Part shown: in pieces, positions 33,126-42,320 of the stretch
Position numbering within the stretch: position 1 is the first letter of the stretch
How the letters are laid out: each line of letters begins with the position of its first letter
Assembly (NCBI GenBank): GCA_003671075.1
Contig: QWPT01000003.1
Span: 1 to 64,000, forward strand
DNA length: 64,000 nucleotides
Source of the DNA: Planctomycetota bacterium
Lineage (GTDB): Bacteria > Planctomycetota > Phycisphaerae > Phycisphaerales > SM1A02
Reading direction: 5' to 3'
Notes under the pieces: generated by a model
What the model saw: the letters and a program-made list of their open reading frames with translations, nothing else
Told to the model about the DNA's origin: nothing
Databases searched by the model: none
Translations under genes and position numbers: made by a program

Positions 33126-35643
33126 GACGGCGCTGCTGCTGTGCGCCGTCGCGCTGGCCGCCACCCTCGTCGTCGCGGTGACGAGCGGTTTGCGCACAGC
33201 CCAATCGAGTCTCGACGCCGCGGTGTTGCGCGCGATGGGCGCCACCGACGCGCGTGTGGTGCATCGCTACGCGCAACCATTTCAAGCGACGCTGCTCGAG
33301 GAAATCCGCGCGTGGCCGGGCGTCGCGCGGGCGGCGGGCCGACTGAGCGGGTCGATCACACTTGCCAATGAAAGCGCGGTACCGGTCCGCAAGTCGACCG
33401 CGCAGTGTCGCGGAGTGGAACCGACGGAAGACGCCTTTTTTCGCGAGGTCGAACTCGAGAGCGGCCGACGCATCGAGTCGGTCGGGGAAGTCGTGCTCGA
33501 TCCGCTCACCGCGAAAGCGCTGGAAGCCAAGCCCGGCGACAACCTCACTATTTTGCGCTTCGGCAAGCCGATTTCGGTGAAAGTCGTCGGCATCTACAAG
33601 CGCCCCGCACTCGGCGCGCTGCAGCGGCCGCTCATCGAGATCGACATCGCCACCCTCGGCCGAGCGACCAAGCACGACGGTGAACTCACCGGCATTTCCA
33701 TCGCGCTCTCCGAAGGCATCGACGTCGAGGCGTGGTGCAAGGAACACTCCGCGAGCCTGCATGAACCCATGCTGTGCGAGCCGGCCGAGCGCGTGCGCAC
33801 CGGCCTCGACGAGCAGGTCGCCGCCAGCGAACTCGCCACCGTGATCGCAACCATGATCGCGTTTCTCTCCTGCGCGGGCATCGTGGCCACGGGCATGACC
33901 ACCGCGGTGCTCGAGGAACTCCGTGAAATGGGCATCGCCCGCGCCATCGGCGCCACCCGCGGACAACTCTTCGGCGCGCAACTTCTCTGCGGCTCGGCGA
34001 TCGGACTCGTTGGCGGACTTCTCGGCTTGCCACTGGGAATCGCATTGATCTCGGCGTTGGCGTGGGTCTATCGCGATCTGCTCGGATCGGGCGTCACCTT
34101 CGATATGCGCGGAGCGGCAGTTGCGGTCGGCGGCGCCACGATGAGCGGAATACTCGGCGGGCTCTTCCCCGCCATACGCGCTGCCAGCATTTCGCCGCTT
34201 GAAGCGCTGGCCATCCGCGCCCGCGCGCCCCAACCTCGCACGCTCATCATTGCAACCGCAGCCGCTTTTGCCGCCATTGGCGTCTGGGCGCTCGGTCTGC
34301 TTCCCGAGTCGCGCGATACACGCTTCTGGCTCTATGTCATGGGCGGGCTTCCCCTGCTGCACATTGCGTGGTTCGTGCTGTCGGTGCCGATCACGCTGGT
34401 GGTCGCGCGATTGGCCGGACCGTTGGTCGAACGCGCACTGCGACTGCCGCGCGGACTTCTCACCAGCAGTGTGCTGCGCATGCCTTGGCGATTGGGCTTC
34501 ACCGCGGGCGCGCTGATGGTCGCGGTTTCGATCCTTGTGAGCACGCGCTCCAACGGCGATGCGATCATCCGCGATCTGCGTGAACGCGTGCAATTTGCCG
34601 ACGGATTCGTCTTCTGCACCTCGGGACTCTCGAAGGAAGAGCAGGCGCGCATCAAGGCTGTTCCCGGCATCGTGGCCGCGCTGCCCATCGGCTATCTGCC
34701 GCTGCGCATCGCTGGCGAGCAGGTCTTCGGTGTGCAAGGCATGGGCCCGACCAATGTGGTGTGCGTCGGCTTCGAGCCGCGGCCGTTCCTCGAAACCAAC
34801 CGGCTCGAATGGCTGCAAGGAACCCCGGAACAAGCGATCCCGCGACTCGAGCAAGGCGATGCGATCCTGGTTGCTCCCGAGTTTCTCGTCGCGCGCAAGA
34901 TGGGCGTCGGCTCGCACATTCGCCTCGGGTCGGGCGCGAACGAATTCGATTTTGAAATCGTCGGCGTCGTCACCGCGGGCGGGCTCGACATCGCCACTCA
35001 GACTTTCGGCATGCGGCAGATCTACATGGAACAGGCCGTCAGCTGCGTGTTCATGGACTTCTCCGCCGTCGAACGCCATTTCAATACCCGCGACGCCTAC
35101 ATCATGCAGCTGCGACTCGATCCGAGCATCGACGAAGCTGCGGAAAAGCGGCTCGGCGAGGCGATTTCCGACACGGTGCCCGGTGCGATCTTCTCCAGCG
35201 GCCGCGCGATCCGCGGCTTCGTCGAGGAGATCGGCGGAAAGGTCCTCGCGATCACCAGTGCCATCGCTTTGGCGGCGCTGGCCTTGGCATCGATCGGCGT
35301 CGGCAGCGTGGTTGCAGCGGGAATCAGCGCGCGCACCCGTGAATTCGGCGTGATCCGCGCCATCGGTGGATCGACGCGGACCATCGCTGGCCTGGTTGTG
35401 GGCGAAACAATCCTCATGGCGATCGCGGCGATCATCTCTGGTTCCGCGCTCGGATTGCAGTTGGCGTGGATGGGCGTGTCGCTCTACCGCGACTTCGCTG
35501 GACTGCAGCTTTCATGGGTCTTCCCCGCCGCTTCGCTGCTCATCGGCGCCGTGGTGGTGATCGCGACCGCACTACTGGCCGCCACCCCCGCCGTCGTTCG
35601 ACTTTGCAGAAAGCCCGCCCGCGAGCTGCTGGCAAGCGCGTAA
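33073..35643 (+). CDS. FtsX-domain ABC permease
   Basis: 856 aa. There is one N-terminal helix (TALLLCAVALAATLVVAVTSGL), a first exported domain, helices at about 250-380 (first FtsX domain: ATVIATMIAFLSCAGIVATGMTTAVLEELREMGIARAIGATRGQLFG), a central pair at about 390-460, a second exported domain, and the C-terminal FtsX domain (AITSAIALAALALASIGVGSVVAAGISARTREFGVIRAIGGSTRTIAGLVVGE). The two FtsX repeats with REFGVIRAIG match long MacB/LolE-like permeases. It overlaps the ATPase gene by 53 nt, so the pair is translationally coupled. Confidence 0.88.
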   Translation: MRALWPFARRSLLGRPGRTALLLCAVALAATLVVAVTSGLRTAQSSLDAAVLRAMGATDARVVHRYAQPFQATLLEEIRAWPGVARAAGRLSGSITLANESAVPVRKSTAQCRGVEPTEDAFFREVELESGRRIESVGEVVLDPLTAKALEAKPGDNLTILRFGKPISVKVVGIYKRPALGALQRPLIEIDIATLGRATKHDGELTGISIALSEGIDVEAWCKEHSASLHEPMLCEPAERVRTGLDEQVAASELATVIATMIAFLSCAGIVATGMTTAVLEELREMGIARAIGATRGQLFGAQLLCGSAIGLVGGLLGLPLGIALISALAWVYRDLLGSGVTFDMRGAAVAVGGATMSGILGGLFPAIRAASISPLEALAIRARAPQPRTLIIATAAAFAAIGVWALGLLPESRDTRFWLYVMGGLPLLHIAWFVLSVPITLVVARLAGPLVERALRLPRGLLTSSVLRMPWRLGFTAGALMVAVSILVSTRSNGDAIIRDLRERVQFADGFVFCTSGLSKEEQARIKAVPGIVAALPIGYLPLRIAGEQVFGVQGMGPTNVVCVGFEPRPFLETNRLEWLQGTPEQAIPRLEQGDAILVAPEFLVARKMGVGSHIRLGSGANEFDFEIVGVVTAGGLDIATQTFGMRQIYMEQAVSCVFMDFSAVERHFNTRDAYIMQLRLDPSIDEAAEKRLGEAISDTVPGAIFSSGRAIRGFVEEIGGKVLAITSAIALAALALASIGVGSVVAAGISARTREFGVIRAIGGSTRTIAGLVVGETILMAIAAIISGSALGLQLAWMGVSLYRDFAGLQLSWVFPAASLLIGAVVVIATALLAATPAVVRLCRKPARELLASA

Positions 35644-35658
35644 CCTCCTGCCCGAACC

Positions 35659-37767
35659 TTGAACGAAACGCCCTTCATCCTCCGAAGCCAGTTCGAGCCG
35701 ATGGGCGACCAGCCGCAGGCGATCGATGATCTTTCCGATGGTCTCGAGGCTAAGCGCCGCTATCAAGTTTTGCTGGGCGCAACAGGAACGGGCAAGACTT
35801 TCACCATTGCCAATGTCATTGCCCGCGCCAACAAGCCCACGCTGCTGATCTCGCACAACAAGACGCTCGCCGCGCAGCTCTACGAGGAAATGAAGGAGCT
35901 GTTTCCGCACAACGCCGTCAGCTACTTCGTGAGCTACTACGACTTCTATCAGCCTGAGGCCTACATCCCTGCGCGCGACATCTTCATTGAGAAGGACGCG
36001 TCGCGCAACGCCGACCTCGACCGCCTTCGTCTTGCGGCGACGAGCCATCTGCTCTCGCGCCGCGACAGCATCGTGGTCGCGAGCGTGTCGTGCCTCTTCG
36101 GTCTTGGTTCGCCCACCGAGTACCGCAATAAGACGCTGATGCTTGAAGTTGGACAGACCATCGAGCGACGCGCGTTTCTTCTCGGGCTCTCCGCGATGAA
36201 GTACACGCGCAACGAAATCGATCCCGCGCGCGGAAACTTTCGCGTGCGCGGTGACTGCATCGAGATCTATCCCGCCTACGAGCAATACGCGATCCGCATC
36301 GATCTCTTCGGTGACACCGTCGAGGGAATCCAGCTTTTCGAGCCCACCAGCGGCGAGGTGTTGGCGGATGAGAAGAAGACATTCATCTTTCCCGCCGTGC
36401 ACTATGTGATGCCTGAGGAGCAACGAGCGACGGCGATTGGAACCATTCGCGAAGAACTCGACGCGCGCGTGCTTGAGTTGCGCCGTCAAGGAAAGTTGCT
36501 CGAGGCGCAACGGCTGCTCGCGCGCACCAAGTACGACCTCGAGTTGCTCGAGGAAACCGGATTCTGCAACGGCATCGAGAACTACTCGCGCCACTTCGAC
36601 GGCCGCGCTTCCGGTGAACGCGCGTGGACGCTGTTGGATTATTTCCGCCACTCCACCGGGCCAGCTCAAACCGAGGACTGGCTCGTGGTGATCGATGAGT
36701 CGCATGTCACGCTGCCGCAGATTCGCGGCATGTTTTTCGGCGACCGCTCGCGCAAGCAGACGCTGGTTGACCACGGATTTCGCCTTCCCAGCGCGCTCGA
36801 CAATCGCCCGCTCAAGTTCGACGAGTTCCTGGAGATCACGCCGCAAACAATCTTCGTAAGCGCGACGCCCGGCCCATGGGAACTCGAGCAGGCTGGCGGC
36901 ATTGTGGCCGAGCAGATCATCCGCCCGACCGGCCTCGTTGATCCGCCCATCGAGATTCGCCCCGCGCGCACCCAGGTGCCCGATCTGCTTATTGAGGCGC
37001 GCATGCGCAGCGAAAGTGGCGAGCGCACGCTGGTCACCGCGCTCACCAAGCGGCTGTGCGAGGATCTCACCTCGTACCTCGACCGCGAGGGTCTGCGCGT
37101 GCGCTATTTGCACAGCGAGATCGAAACGCTGGAACGACTGGAGCTCCTGCGCGATTTGCGCGAAGGCGCGTTCGATGTTCTCGTGGGCGTAAACCTGCTG
37201 CGCGAAGGACTTGATTTGCCTGAGGTTTCGCTGGTTTGCATTCTTGACGCCGACAAGGCGGGCTTCCTCCGCAGCCAATCGGCCCTGATCCAGACCATGG
37301 GCCGCGCCGCGCGCAACGCCAACTCGAAGGCCATTTTGTACGCCGACGAAATGACCGAGCAAATGCAGCAGGCGATCAACGAAGTCGAGCGCCGTCGCGC
37401 TAAGCAACTCGCCCACAACGCCGCCAACGGCATCGTTCCAACCACCGTGATCAAGGCGATTCGCCGCGGCATTGAAATGGAACTCGCCGCGCACAAGTCC
37501 GCCAAGCGGGCGGCGGGAATGGAAGATGAGGACGACGAAACCTTCGACCGCGAGGAACTCATCGGGCAGATGCAGTCGGAAATGATGCAGGCCGCCGAGC
37601 GCCTCGAGTTCGAAAAAGCGGCGCGGCTGCGCGACGAAATCGGCAAACTCAAGTCGCTGCCCGCGAGCGCACGGGTCACTAAAAAAAGCGGCGACGATGG
37701 CGAACGCCGCCCATCAAAGGCGGGAATGCCAGGCAAGCGCGCGCGGTCGGGCAAAAAGGGACGCTAG
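35659..37767 (+). CDS. uvrB: Excinuclease ABC subunit B
   Basis: 702 aa. Nucleotide excision repair helicase that receives damaged DNA from UvrA and recruits UvrC. Motifs are FEPMGDQPQAIDDL, Walker A LGATGTGKTFT, beta-hairpin YYDFYQPEAYIP, DESHVTLPQIRGMF, ATPGPWELE and DADKAGFLRSQSALIQTMGRAARN. A C-terminal UVR domain, ELIGQMQSEMMQAAERLEFEKAARLRDEIGKL, contacts UvrC. The start is read as TTG at 35659, 15 nt after the permease stop; no strong Shine-Dalgarno sequence is seen, and the conserved segment starts soon after, so little is missing. The basic C-terminal tail is variable. Confidence 0.95.
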   Translation: MNETPFILRSQFEPMGDQPQAIDDLSDGLEAKRRYQVLLGATGTGKTFTIANVIARANKPTLLISHNKTLAAQLYEEMKELFPHNAVSYFVSYYDFYQPEAYIPARDIFIEKDASRNADLDRLRLAATSHLLSRRDSIVVASVSCLFGLGSPTEYRNKTLMLEVGQTIERRAFLLGLSAMKYTRNEIDPARGNFRVRGDCIEIYPAYEQYAIRIDLFGDTVEGIQLFEPTSGEVLADEKKTFIFPAVHYVMPEEQRATAIGTIREELDARVLELRRQGKLLEAQRLLARTKYDLELLEETGFCNGIENYSRHFDGRASGERAWTLLDYFRHSTGPAQTEDWLVVIDESHVTLPQIRGMFFGDRSRKQTLVDHGFRLPSALDNRPLKFDEFLEITPQTIFVSATPGPWELEQAGGIVAEQIIRPTGLVDPPIEIRPARTQVPDLLIEARMRSESGERTLVTALTKRLCEDLTSYLDREGLRVRYLHSEIETLERLELLRDLREGAFDVLVGVNLLREGLDLPEVSLVCILDADKAGFLRSQSALIQTMGRAARNANSKAILYADEMTEQMQQAINEVERRRAKQLAHNAANGIVPTTVIKAIRRGIEMELAAHKSAKRAAGMEDEDDETFDREELIGQMQSEMMQAAERLEFEKAARLRDEIGKLKSLPASARVTKKSGDDGERRPSKAGMPGKRARSGKKGR

Positions 37768-37774
37768 AGCCAAC

Positions 37775-37839
37775 AGTTGTCCGAAGCAGTTGTCCGAAGC
37801 AGTTGTCCGAAGCAGTTGTCCGAAGCAGCTGTCCCAAGC
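37775..37839. repeat. 13-bp tandem array between uvrB and the small membrane-protein gene
   Basis: Four perfect AGTTGTCCGAAGC units plus one diverged unit, starting just after the uvrB stop and ending eight bases short of the converging gene's stop codon. Confidence 0.95.
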
Positions 37840-37846
37840 AGCCGCA

Positions 37847-38134
37847 TCACGGCGAGAACTTGTACGGCTCCCACGTGGACTTAGGCTTCGAGGTGTCGAG
37901 GGCGAACAGCTTGCCGGTATCGTCGACGGCGATGAGCGTCGAGGACGAGCGTCCCGAACTCTGGCTTGCATCGAGCGCAATGGCCTGAATCTTGCGACTA
38001 GAGACTTGCTGCATGCCGCCCAGTACGAAACCTGCGCCAACGCCAACGGCGACGAGCGCAACTGTCCGCCACCGCGCGCGGCTGAGCATGAGTCCCTGCA
38101 TGGTGTCGGAGTACGGAGCTTGTGACGTGGTCAT
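37847..38134 (-). CDS. Small single-helix membrane protein, unknown
   Basis: 95 aa from the Met at 38134. A short hydrophilic start is followed by a helix, TVALVAVGVGAGFVLGGMQQ, and an exported part with IQAIALDASQSSGRSSSTLIAVDDTGKLFALDTSKPKSTWEPYKFSP, which looks like one beta-propeller-type blade (LIAVDDTGKLFALD). I recognise no family. The upstream in-frame extension to 38212 is less likely. It converges on uvrB across the 13-bp array. Confidence 0.55.
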   Translation of the reverse strand: MTTSQAPYSDTMQGLMLSRARWRTVALVAVGVGAGFVLGGMQQVSSRKIQAIALDASQSSGRSSSTLIAVDDTGKLFALDTSKPKSTWEPYKFSP

Positions 38135-38169
38135 GAACTGATCATACAAGCGCGCGCGAAGCGCACGCG

Positions 38170-38206
38170 TGAAATGCCCGAGTGAAGTGCCCGAGTGAAG
38201 TGCCGG
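38170..38206. repeat. 13-bp tandem array
   Basis: AAATGCCCGAGTG, AAGTGCCCGAGTG and a partial third unit, between the small membrane-protein gene and the doubtful ORF. Confidence 0.85.
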
Positions 38207-38230
38207 GGCCAACGACCGTAGTCGCGCGGG

Positions 38231-38455
38231 TTATCGCAGCCGAAACGAAGACGCGCGCCGTTCAAGCGCGCGCCATTCGTCAGGTCCGGGGATGCTCTTG
38301 CCGGCGTTCAATCTTGGGAAATCGGCTGGCGTCGCAGTTCCATTTTGCGTCGCAGTTTCGTCCTGCGTCGCGGCCATCATCACCGTCGCCGACGCAACCA
38401 TCGTCGCGGGGACGGCGGTCTGGTTGAAGGCGAGTTTGGTTACGGCGATGCTCAT
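38231..38455 (-). CDS. Doubtful small exported protein
   Basis: 74 aa from the Met at 38455: a weakly hydrophobic start [31 protein letters not shown], a [13 protein letters not shown] stretch encoded by 18-bp in-frame repeats, and a tail [23 protein letters not shown]. The in-frame period of the repeat is compatible with coding, but no family or good ribosome site supports it. It could be noise in a repeat-rich gap. Confidence 0.3.
   Translation of the reverse strand: MSIAVTKLAFNQTAVPATMVASATVMMAATQDETATQNGTATPADFPRLNAGKSIPGPDEWRALERRASSFRLR
38329..38373. repeat. 18-bp tandem array
   Basis: GCGTCGCAGTTCCATTTT, GCGTCGCAGTTTCGTCCT and GCGTCGCGG follow each other directly. Confidence 0.8.
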
Positions 38456-38628
38456 GCGAGGCTCATGCAATTCGAGGTCAGAAGAGTCCTACCCCAGTTT
38501 CGACACTGTTCGGGTACGGCTCGCAAAAAGACTCGCGAATCGTCTGCTTCCCCTTCTGCGATCGCACGAACTCTCGCGCTCGCCTTCGTTCTTGGACCGA
38601 GGACGAGCGCGAGATCCCCTCCCCGCCC

Positions 38629-38634
38629 TATCAT
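38629..38634 (+). promoter_or_regulatory. -10 box of uvrA (leaderless)
   Basis: CC-TATCAT followed by nine bases and ATG; predicted leader about three bases, with no Shine-Dalgarno sequence. Confidence 0.55.
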
Positions 38635-38643
38635 CGTCCCCCC

Positions 38644-41600
38644 ATGGCAACGCCCGAGAAGTTCATTCGCGTTCGCGGCGCCCGCGAGCACAATCTCAAG
38701 AACCTGTCGGTGGATCTCCCCCGCGACCGCTTGGTGGTCATCACCGGCGTGTCGGGCTCGGGAAAGAGTTCGCTGGCGTTTGACACCATTTTTGCCGAGG
38801 GACAGCGCAAGTACATGGAGTCGCTCTCCGCATACGCGCGCCAGTTTCTCGACCAAATGCAGAAGCCCAATGTCGAGGCGATCGAGGGACTGCCGCCGAC
38901 CATCGCCATCGAGCAGCGCTCGGGCGGACATAGCCCGCGCTCGATCGTTGCGACAACGACGGAGATCTGGGATTACCTTCGCCTGCTCTATGCGCGCTGC
39001 GGTACGCCGACATGCTGGCACGCTGATGTCATGAGCAAGACTGCGGGCAAGACTGCGGGCAAGAGCGCGGGCAAGGCTGCGAGTAACACTGCGGCCAAAA
39101 CTGCGGGCAAGTCAACGCATGTGTGCGGCAAGTCGATCAGCGCGTCCAATCCGAGCCAGATCGTTGACACGCTGCTTGCGCGCTTCGCCGGCAAGCGCGC
39201 GATGCTTTGCGCGCCGGTCGTGCGTGCCAAGAAGGGTTACCACCGCGAGGTGCTCGAGGGGCTGCAGAAGCAAGGGCTGGTGCGCGCGCGCGCGAATGGC
39301 AAGATCGTCGATCTCCGCGAGGTGCTCAAGGACAGCGGTGAGAATCCGCTTGGTTTCGGCCGCTACGAGATCAACAACATCGACGCGGTGGTCGATCGCA
39401 TTCTGCTCGACGAAGGCGGACGCCAGCGCATCGCCGAGAGCGTCGAGACTGCGCTCAAGCTCGCCGACGGAACGCTCGTCGCCGTCATCGAAGAAGGCAC
39501 GATTTGGACTGAGCACCGTTTCAGCGAGAAATTCGCGTGCCCCGACCATCCCGAGTGCGCGCTCGATGAACTCGAGCCGCGCATCTTCAGCTTCAATTCG
39601 CCCCAAGGCGCGTGCCCGGCGTGTTCGGGCCTGGGCACCGTCAACGAGTTCGACGAAGAACTCTGCGTCCCCGATATGACCAAGCCGCTGCGCGAGTCGA
39701 TCGAGCCGTGGCGACGCAACGGGCGGCGCATGAACATCTACTACGCGCGCCAATTGCGCACTTTCGCCGCCGCCGCCAAGATCGACCTCGACACGCCCTA
39801 CGAGGATCTTCCCGAGAAGACCCGCGCCGCACTGATGCGCGGATCCGAGGCCGAAGGCGTGAAAGTCGCGTTCGAATGGGAAGGCGTTCTGCCTCAACTC
39901 AAGCGCCGCTGCTCGGATAGCGAAAGCGAGAATGTGAAAGAGCGCCTGATGGCCTACATGAGCCAGGCGCCTTGCCCGGTTTGTGAGCGCAGGCGCCTGC
40001 GGCCGGAATCCTTGGCGGTCAAGTTGTACAGCGGCACGCTGGCGCTCTCGATCGCCGACATCGCCGCCTTGACGGTTTCGCGCGCGCTCGCGGCGCTGCA
40101 ATCGCTCGTTCTCTCGCAGGAAGCTCAGCAAATCGCCGAGCCGATCCTCAAGGAGATCGATGCGCGTCTGGGCTTTCTCGCCTCGGTCGGGCTCGAGTAC
40201 CTATCGCTCGACCGCACCAGTTCGACGCTTTCCGGCGGCGAAGCGCAGCGCATTCGCCTTGCCACTCAGGTCGGCAGCGGGCTGGTGGGCGTGTGCTATG
40301 TGCTCGACGAACCGACCATCGGACTGCATCAGCGCGACAACGATCGGCTGATCGCCACGCTGCGCCGCCTTTGCGACATCGGCAACTCTGTGCTCGTTGT
40401 CGAGCATGACGAGGACATGATGCGCGCCGCCGACTGGATCGTCGACATCGGCCCAGGGCCAGGCCGTCACGGCGGAATGCTGGTTGCACAAGGTGACCTC
40501 AACGCGATCGCGGCGCATCCGACGAGCCTCACCGGCGAGTATCTCTCTGGGCGCAAGAAGATCGAGATTCCCGCTACCCGACGCAAGGTTTCGCCCACAA
40601 AGGCGATCGTGGTCAAGGGCGCGAACGCGAACAACCTTCAATCGGTCGACGCGGCGTTCCCGCTCGGAGGCATCGTGTGCGTGACTGGAGTGTCGGGCTC
40701 GGGCAAATCGACGCTGGTCAACGACATCCTGCTCAAGGCTGCGCAGAAGCATGTGCTCGGCGAAAAAACTGCGCCTGGCAAACACGCACGCGTGACCGGA
40801 CTCGACTCGTTGACGCGGGTGGTCGAGGTCGATCAATCGCCGATCGGCCGCACGCCGCGATCCAATCCAGCGACCTACACCGGCATATTCGACGAGATCC
40901 GCAAGATCTGGGCCTTGGTACCCGAGTCGAAGATCCGCGGCTACCAGCCGGGGCGGTTCTCCTTCAATGTCAAGGGCGGACGCTGCGAGGCGTGCCAAGG
41001 CCAGGGCGTGAAGCGCATTGAAATGCACTTCCTTCCCGATGTTTTTGTTGCTTGCGAGATTTGCAACGGCAAGCGCTATGCACGCGAAACGCTTGAAATC
41101 AAGTACCGCGGCAAGACCATCGCCGATGTGCTCGAAGCAACGGTCGAAGACGCGCTGCAGTTCTTCGACGCGCATCCGAAGATCCACCGCATGCTCGATT
41201 GCTTGCGCGAGGTGGGACTTGGATATGTCCAACTCGGTCAGGCTTCCACCACGCTTTCCGGCGGCGAGGCGCAACGGGTCAAGCTCGCGACCGAGCTGGG
41301 CGATGCGACCGACGCGACGACGCTTTATGTGCTCGACGAGCCGACCACCGGTCTGCACTTTGCTGATGTCGCGCGGCTTCTGACCGTGCTGCAGCGGCTG
41401 GCCGACAAGGGCCACACGCTGGTGGTGATCGAACACAACCTCGATGTGGTGAAGTGCGCCGACTGGATCATCGACCTTGGGCCAGAAGGAGGTGACCGCG
41501 GCGGCACGATCGTCGCCGCGGGCACCCCCGAAGAAATTGCCCGTCACAAGACTTCTTGGACGGGCAAGTGGCTCAAGGCCATGTTGTCAACAGCGTCACC

Positions 41601-41673
41601 AGCGTCAGCAGCGACTCCCGCCCCGACGAAATCACGATCGTCGGCGGCGGGTAAGGCGCTTAGGAATACTTGA
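38644..41673 (+). CDS. uvrA: Excinuclease ABC subunit A with in-frame repeat insertion
   Basis: 1009 aa. DNA-damage sensor ATPase of nucleotide excision repair. First ATPase half: Walker [10 protein letters not shown], signature [14 protein letters not shown], Walker [14 protein letters not shown]. Second half: [13 protein letters not shown], zinc module [32 protein letters not shown], signature [28 protein letters not shown]. After [16 protein letters not shown] (about residue 130) there is an insertion, [26 protein letters not shown], encoded by 12-bp tandem units, in the loop before the UvrB-binding domain. An Ala/Pro/Ser tail ends the protein. It converges on the ArsR-like gene with a 14-bp overlap. 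Confidence 0.96.
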   Translation: MATPEKFIRVRGAREHNLKNLSVDLPRDRLVVITGVSGSGKSSLAFDTIFAEGQRKYMESLSAYARQFLDQMQKPNVEAIEGLPPTIAIEQRSGGHSPRSIVATTTEIWDYLRLLYARCGTPTCWHADVMSKTAGKTAGKSAGKAASNTAAKTAGKSTHVCGKSISASNPSQIVDTLLARFAGKRAMLCAPVVRAKKGYHREVLEGLQKQGLVRARANGKIVDLREVLKDSGENPLGFGRYEINNIDAVVDRILLDEGGRQRIAESVETALKLADGTLVAVIEEGTIWTEHRFSEKFACPDHPECALDELEPRIFSFNSPQGACPACSGLGTVNEFDEELCVPDMTKPLRESIEPWRRNGRRMNIYYARQLRTFAAAAKIDLDTPYEDLPEKTRAALMRGSEAEGVKVAFEWEGVLPQLKRRCSDSESENVKERLMAYMSQAPCPVCERRRLRPESLAVKLYSGTLALSIADIAALTVSRALAALQSLVLSQEAQQIAEPILKEIDARLGFLASVGLEYLSLDRTSSTLSGGEAQRIRLATQVGSGLVGVCYVLDEPTIGLHQRDNDRLIATLRRLCDIGNSVLVVEHDEDMMRAADWIVDIGPGPGRHGGMLVAQGDLNAIAAHPTSLTGEYLSGRKKIEIPATRRKVSPTKAIVVKGANANNLQSVDAAFPLGGIVCVTGVSGSGKSTLVNDILLKAAQKHVLGEKTAPGKHARVTGLDSLTRVVEVDQSPIGRTPRSNPATYTGIFDEIRKIWALVPESKIRGYQPGRFSFNVKGGRCEACQGQGVKRIEMHFLPDVFVACEICNGKRYARETLEIKYRGKTIADVLEATVEDALQFFDAHPKIHRMLDCLREVGLGYVQLGQASTTLSGGEAQRVKLATELGDATDATTLYVLDEPTTGLHFADVARLLTVLQRLADKGHTLVVIEHNLDVVKCADWIIDLGPEGGDRGGTIVAAGTPEEIARHKTSWTGKWLKAMLSTASPASAATPAPTKSRSSAAGKALRNT
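39037..39110. repeat. 12-bp in-frame tandem repeat inside uvrA
   Basis: AAGACTGCGGGC occurs twice, followed by four diverged units, coding [20 protein letters not shown]. The gradient from perfect to diverged copies suggests slippage expansion. Confidence 0.9.
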
Positions 41674-42283
41674 ACTTGATTTCCGGGCCCGGCATCACAT
41701 GGCCGTCGACCGGGGTGATCACGAAGCCAACATGCATATTCGCCGTGGGCGCCTTGCGGGCGTTGTTCGAGCGATTGCGGGCGCGGCGCATGATCTCATC
41801 GAGTTCGTTGGCGAGCCCGCGCACGCGGGTGATCTCGTCGTCGTTGAGATTCTCCCAGTGCAGCCCAACGCGCTTGGCCTGGATGCCACCAGGCGACTTG
41901 GCGTCAAGTGCGGCCAAACGGCTCTCGTTGAGCCACGGGCGAGTGAGATCGCCAACGCGCTGCATCTCGCGCTTGCTGCTCGAATCGATGGGGAAGTGAA
42001 GTTCCTGCGTGGTCACGCTGTAGTAGCGCGGGCGCTTGCCACGACGACCCGGAGTTGGCTCGCCACCTCGGGAGGTCAGAACGCCAGCCTTCTCGAGGTG
42101 ACGGAGGTGGAAGTACAACGCTGTGCGATTGAGTCCGACGGCCTGCGCGAGTTCGGTCACCGACGACTCGCCGAGGCGGCGGGCCGCCTCGAAGATGCGA
42201 AGTCGCAGCGGGAGTCGAACACCTTGCCAGATCGGAGTCTTAGACAGCAGGAGCTTGGGGCTCTCAACAATTGCGTCAGCCAT
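41660..42283 (-). CDS. ArsR-like winged-helix transcription regulator
   Basis: 207 aa. The N-terminal domain (about 20-95) is a winged helix with [48 protein letters not shown] and a wing ending in RPRYYSV, as in ArsR-type and TrmB-type regulators. The C-terminal half (about 100-207) has a helical segment, [29 protein letters not shown], and a beta stretch, [25 protein letters not shown]. No metal-binding Cys pattern is seen. The target is unknown. It is convergent with uvrA and 37 nt from the end of the glycosyltransferase gene. Confidence 0.75.
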   Translation of the reverse strand: MADAIVESPKLLLSKTPIWQGVRLPLRLRIFEAARRLGESSVTELAQAVGLNRTALYFHLRHLEKAGVLTSRGGEPTPGRRGKRPRYYSVTTQELHFPIDSSSKREMQRVGDLTRPWLNESRLAALDAKSPGGIQAKRVGLHWENLNDDEITRVRGLANELDEIMRRARNRSNNARKAPTANMHVGFVITPVDGHVMPGPEIKFKYS

Positions 42284-42320
42284 GATGACAAAAATCCCAA
42301 AGGTGGCGCGAGGCGATCAA

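Larger units (their letters stand above)
38135..38643. other. Region upstream of uvrA with tandem arrays and one doubtful small ORF
   Basis: About 510 bases without a firmly supported gene. It contains a 13-bp array (AAGTGCCCGAGTG units, 38170-38206), an 18-bp array (GCGTCGCAGTTNCNTNNT units, 38329-38373) and the uvrA promoter box. A minus-strand ORF in the middle is listed separately. No SOS box (CTG-N10-CAG type) was recognised by eye. Confidence 0.5.

Noticed and set aside
32965-35079. 704-aa minus-strand ORF opposite the FtsX permease
   Set aside because: Antisense shadow in GC-rich DNA; composition is Arg/Glu/Ala-rich without any family motif, while the plus strand encodes a clear FtsX permease.
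35572-37494. 640-aa minus-strand ORF opposite uvrB
   Set aside because: Shadow of the conserved uvrB reading frame; no recognisable motifs.
37741-37839. 13-bp array as a rho-independent terminator of uvrB
   Set aside because: The units are direct, not inverted, repeats and no T-run follows.
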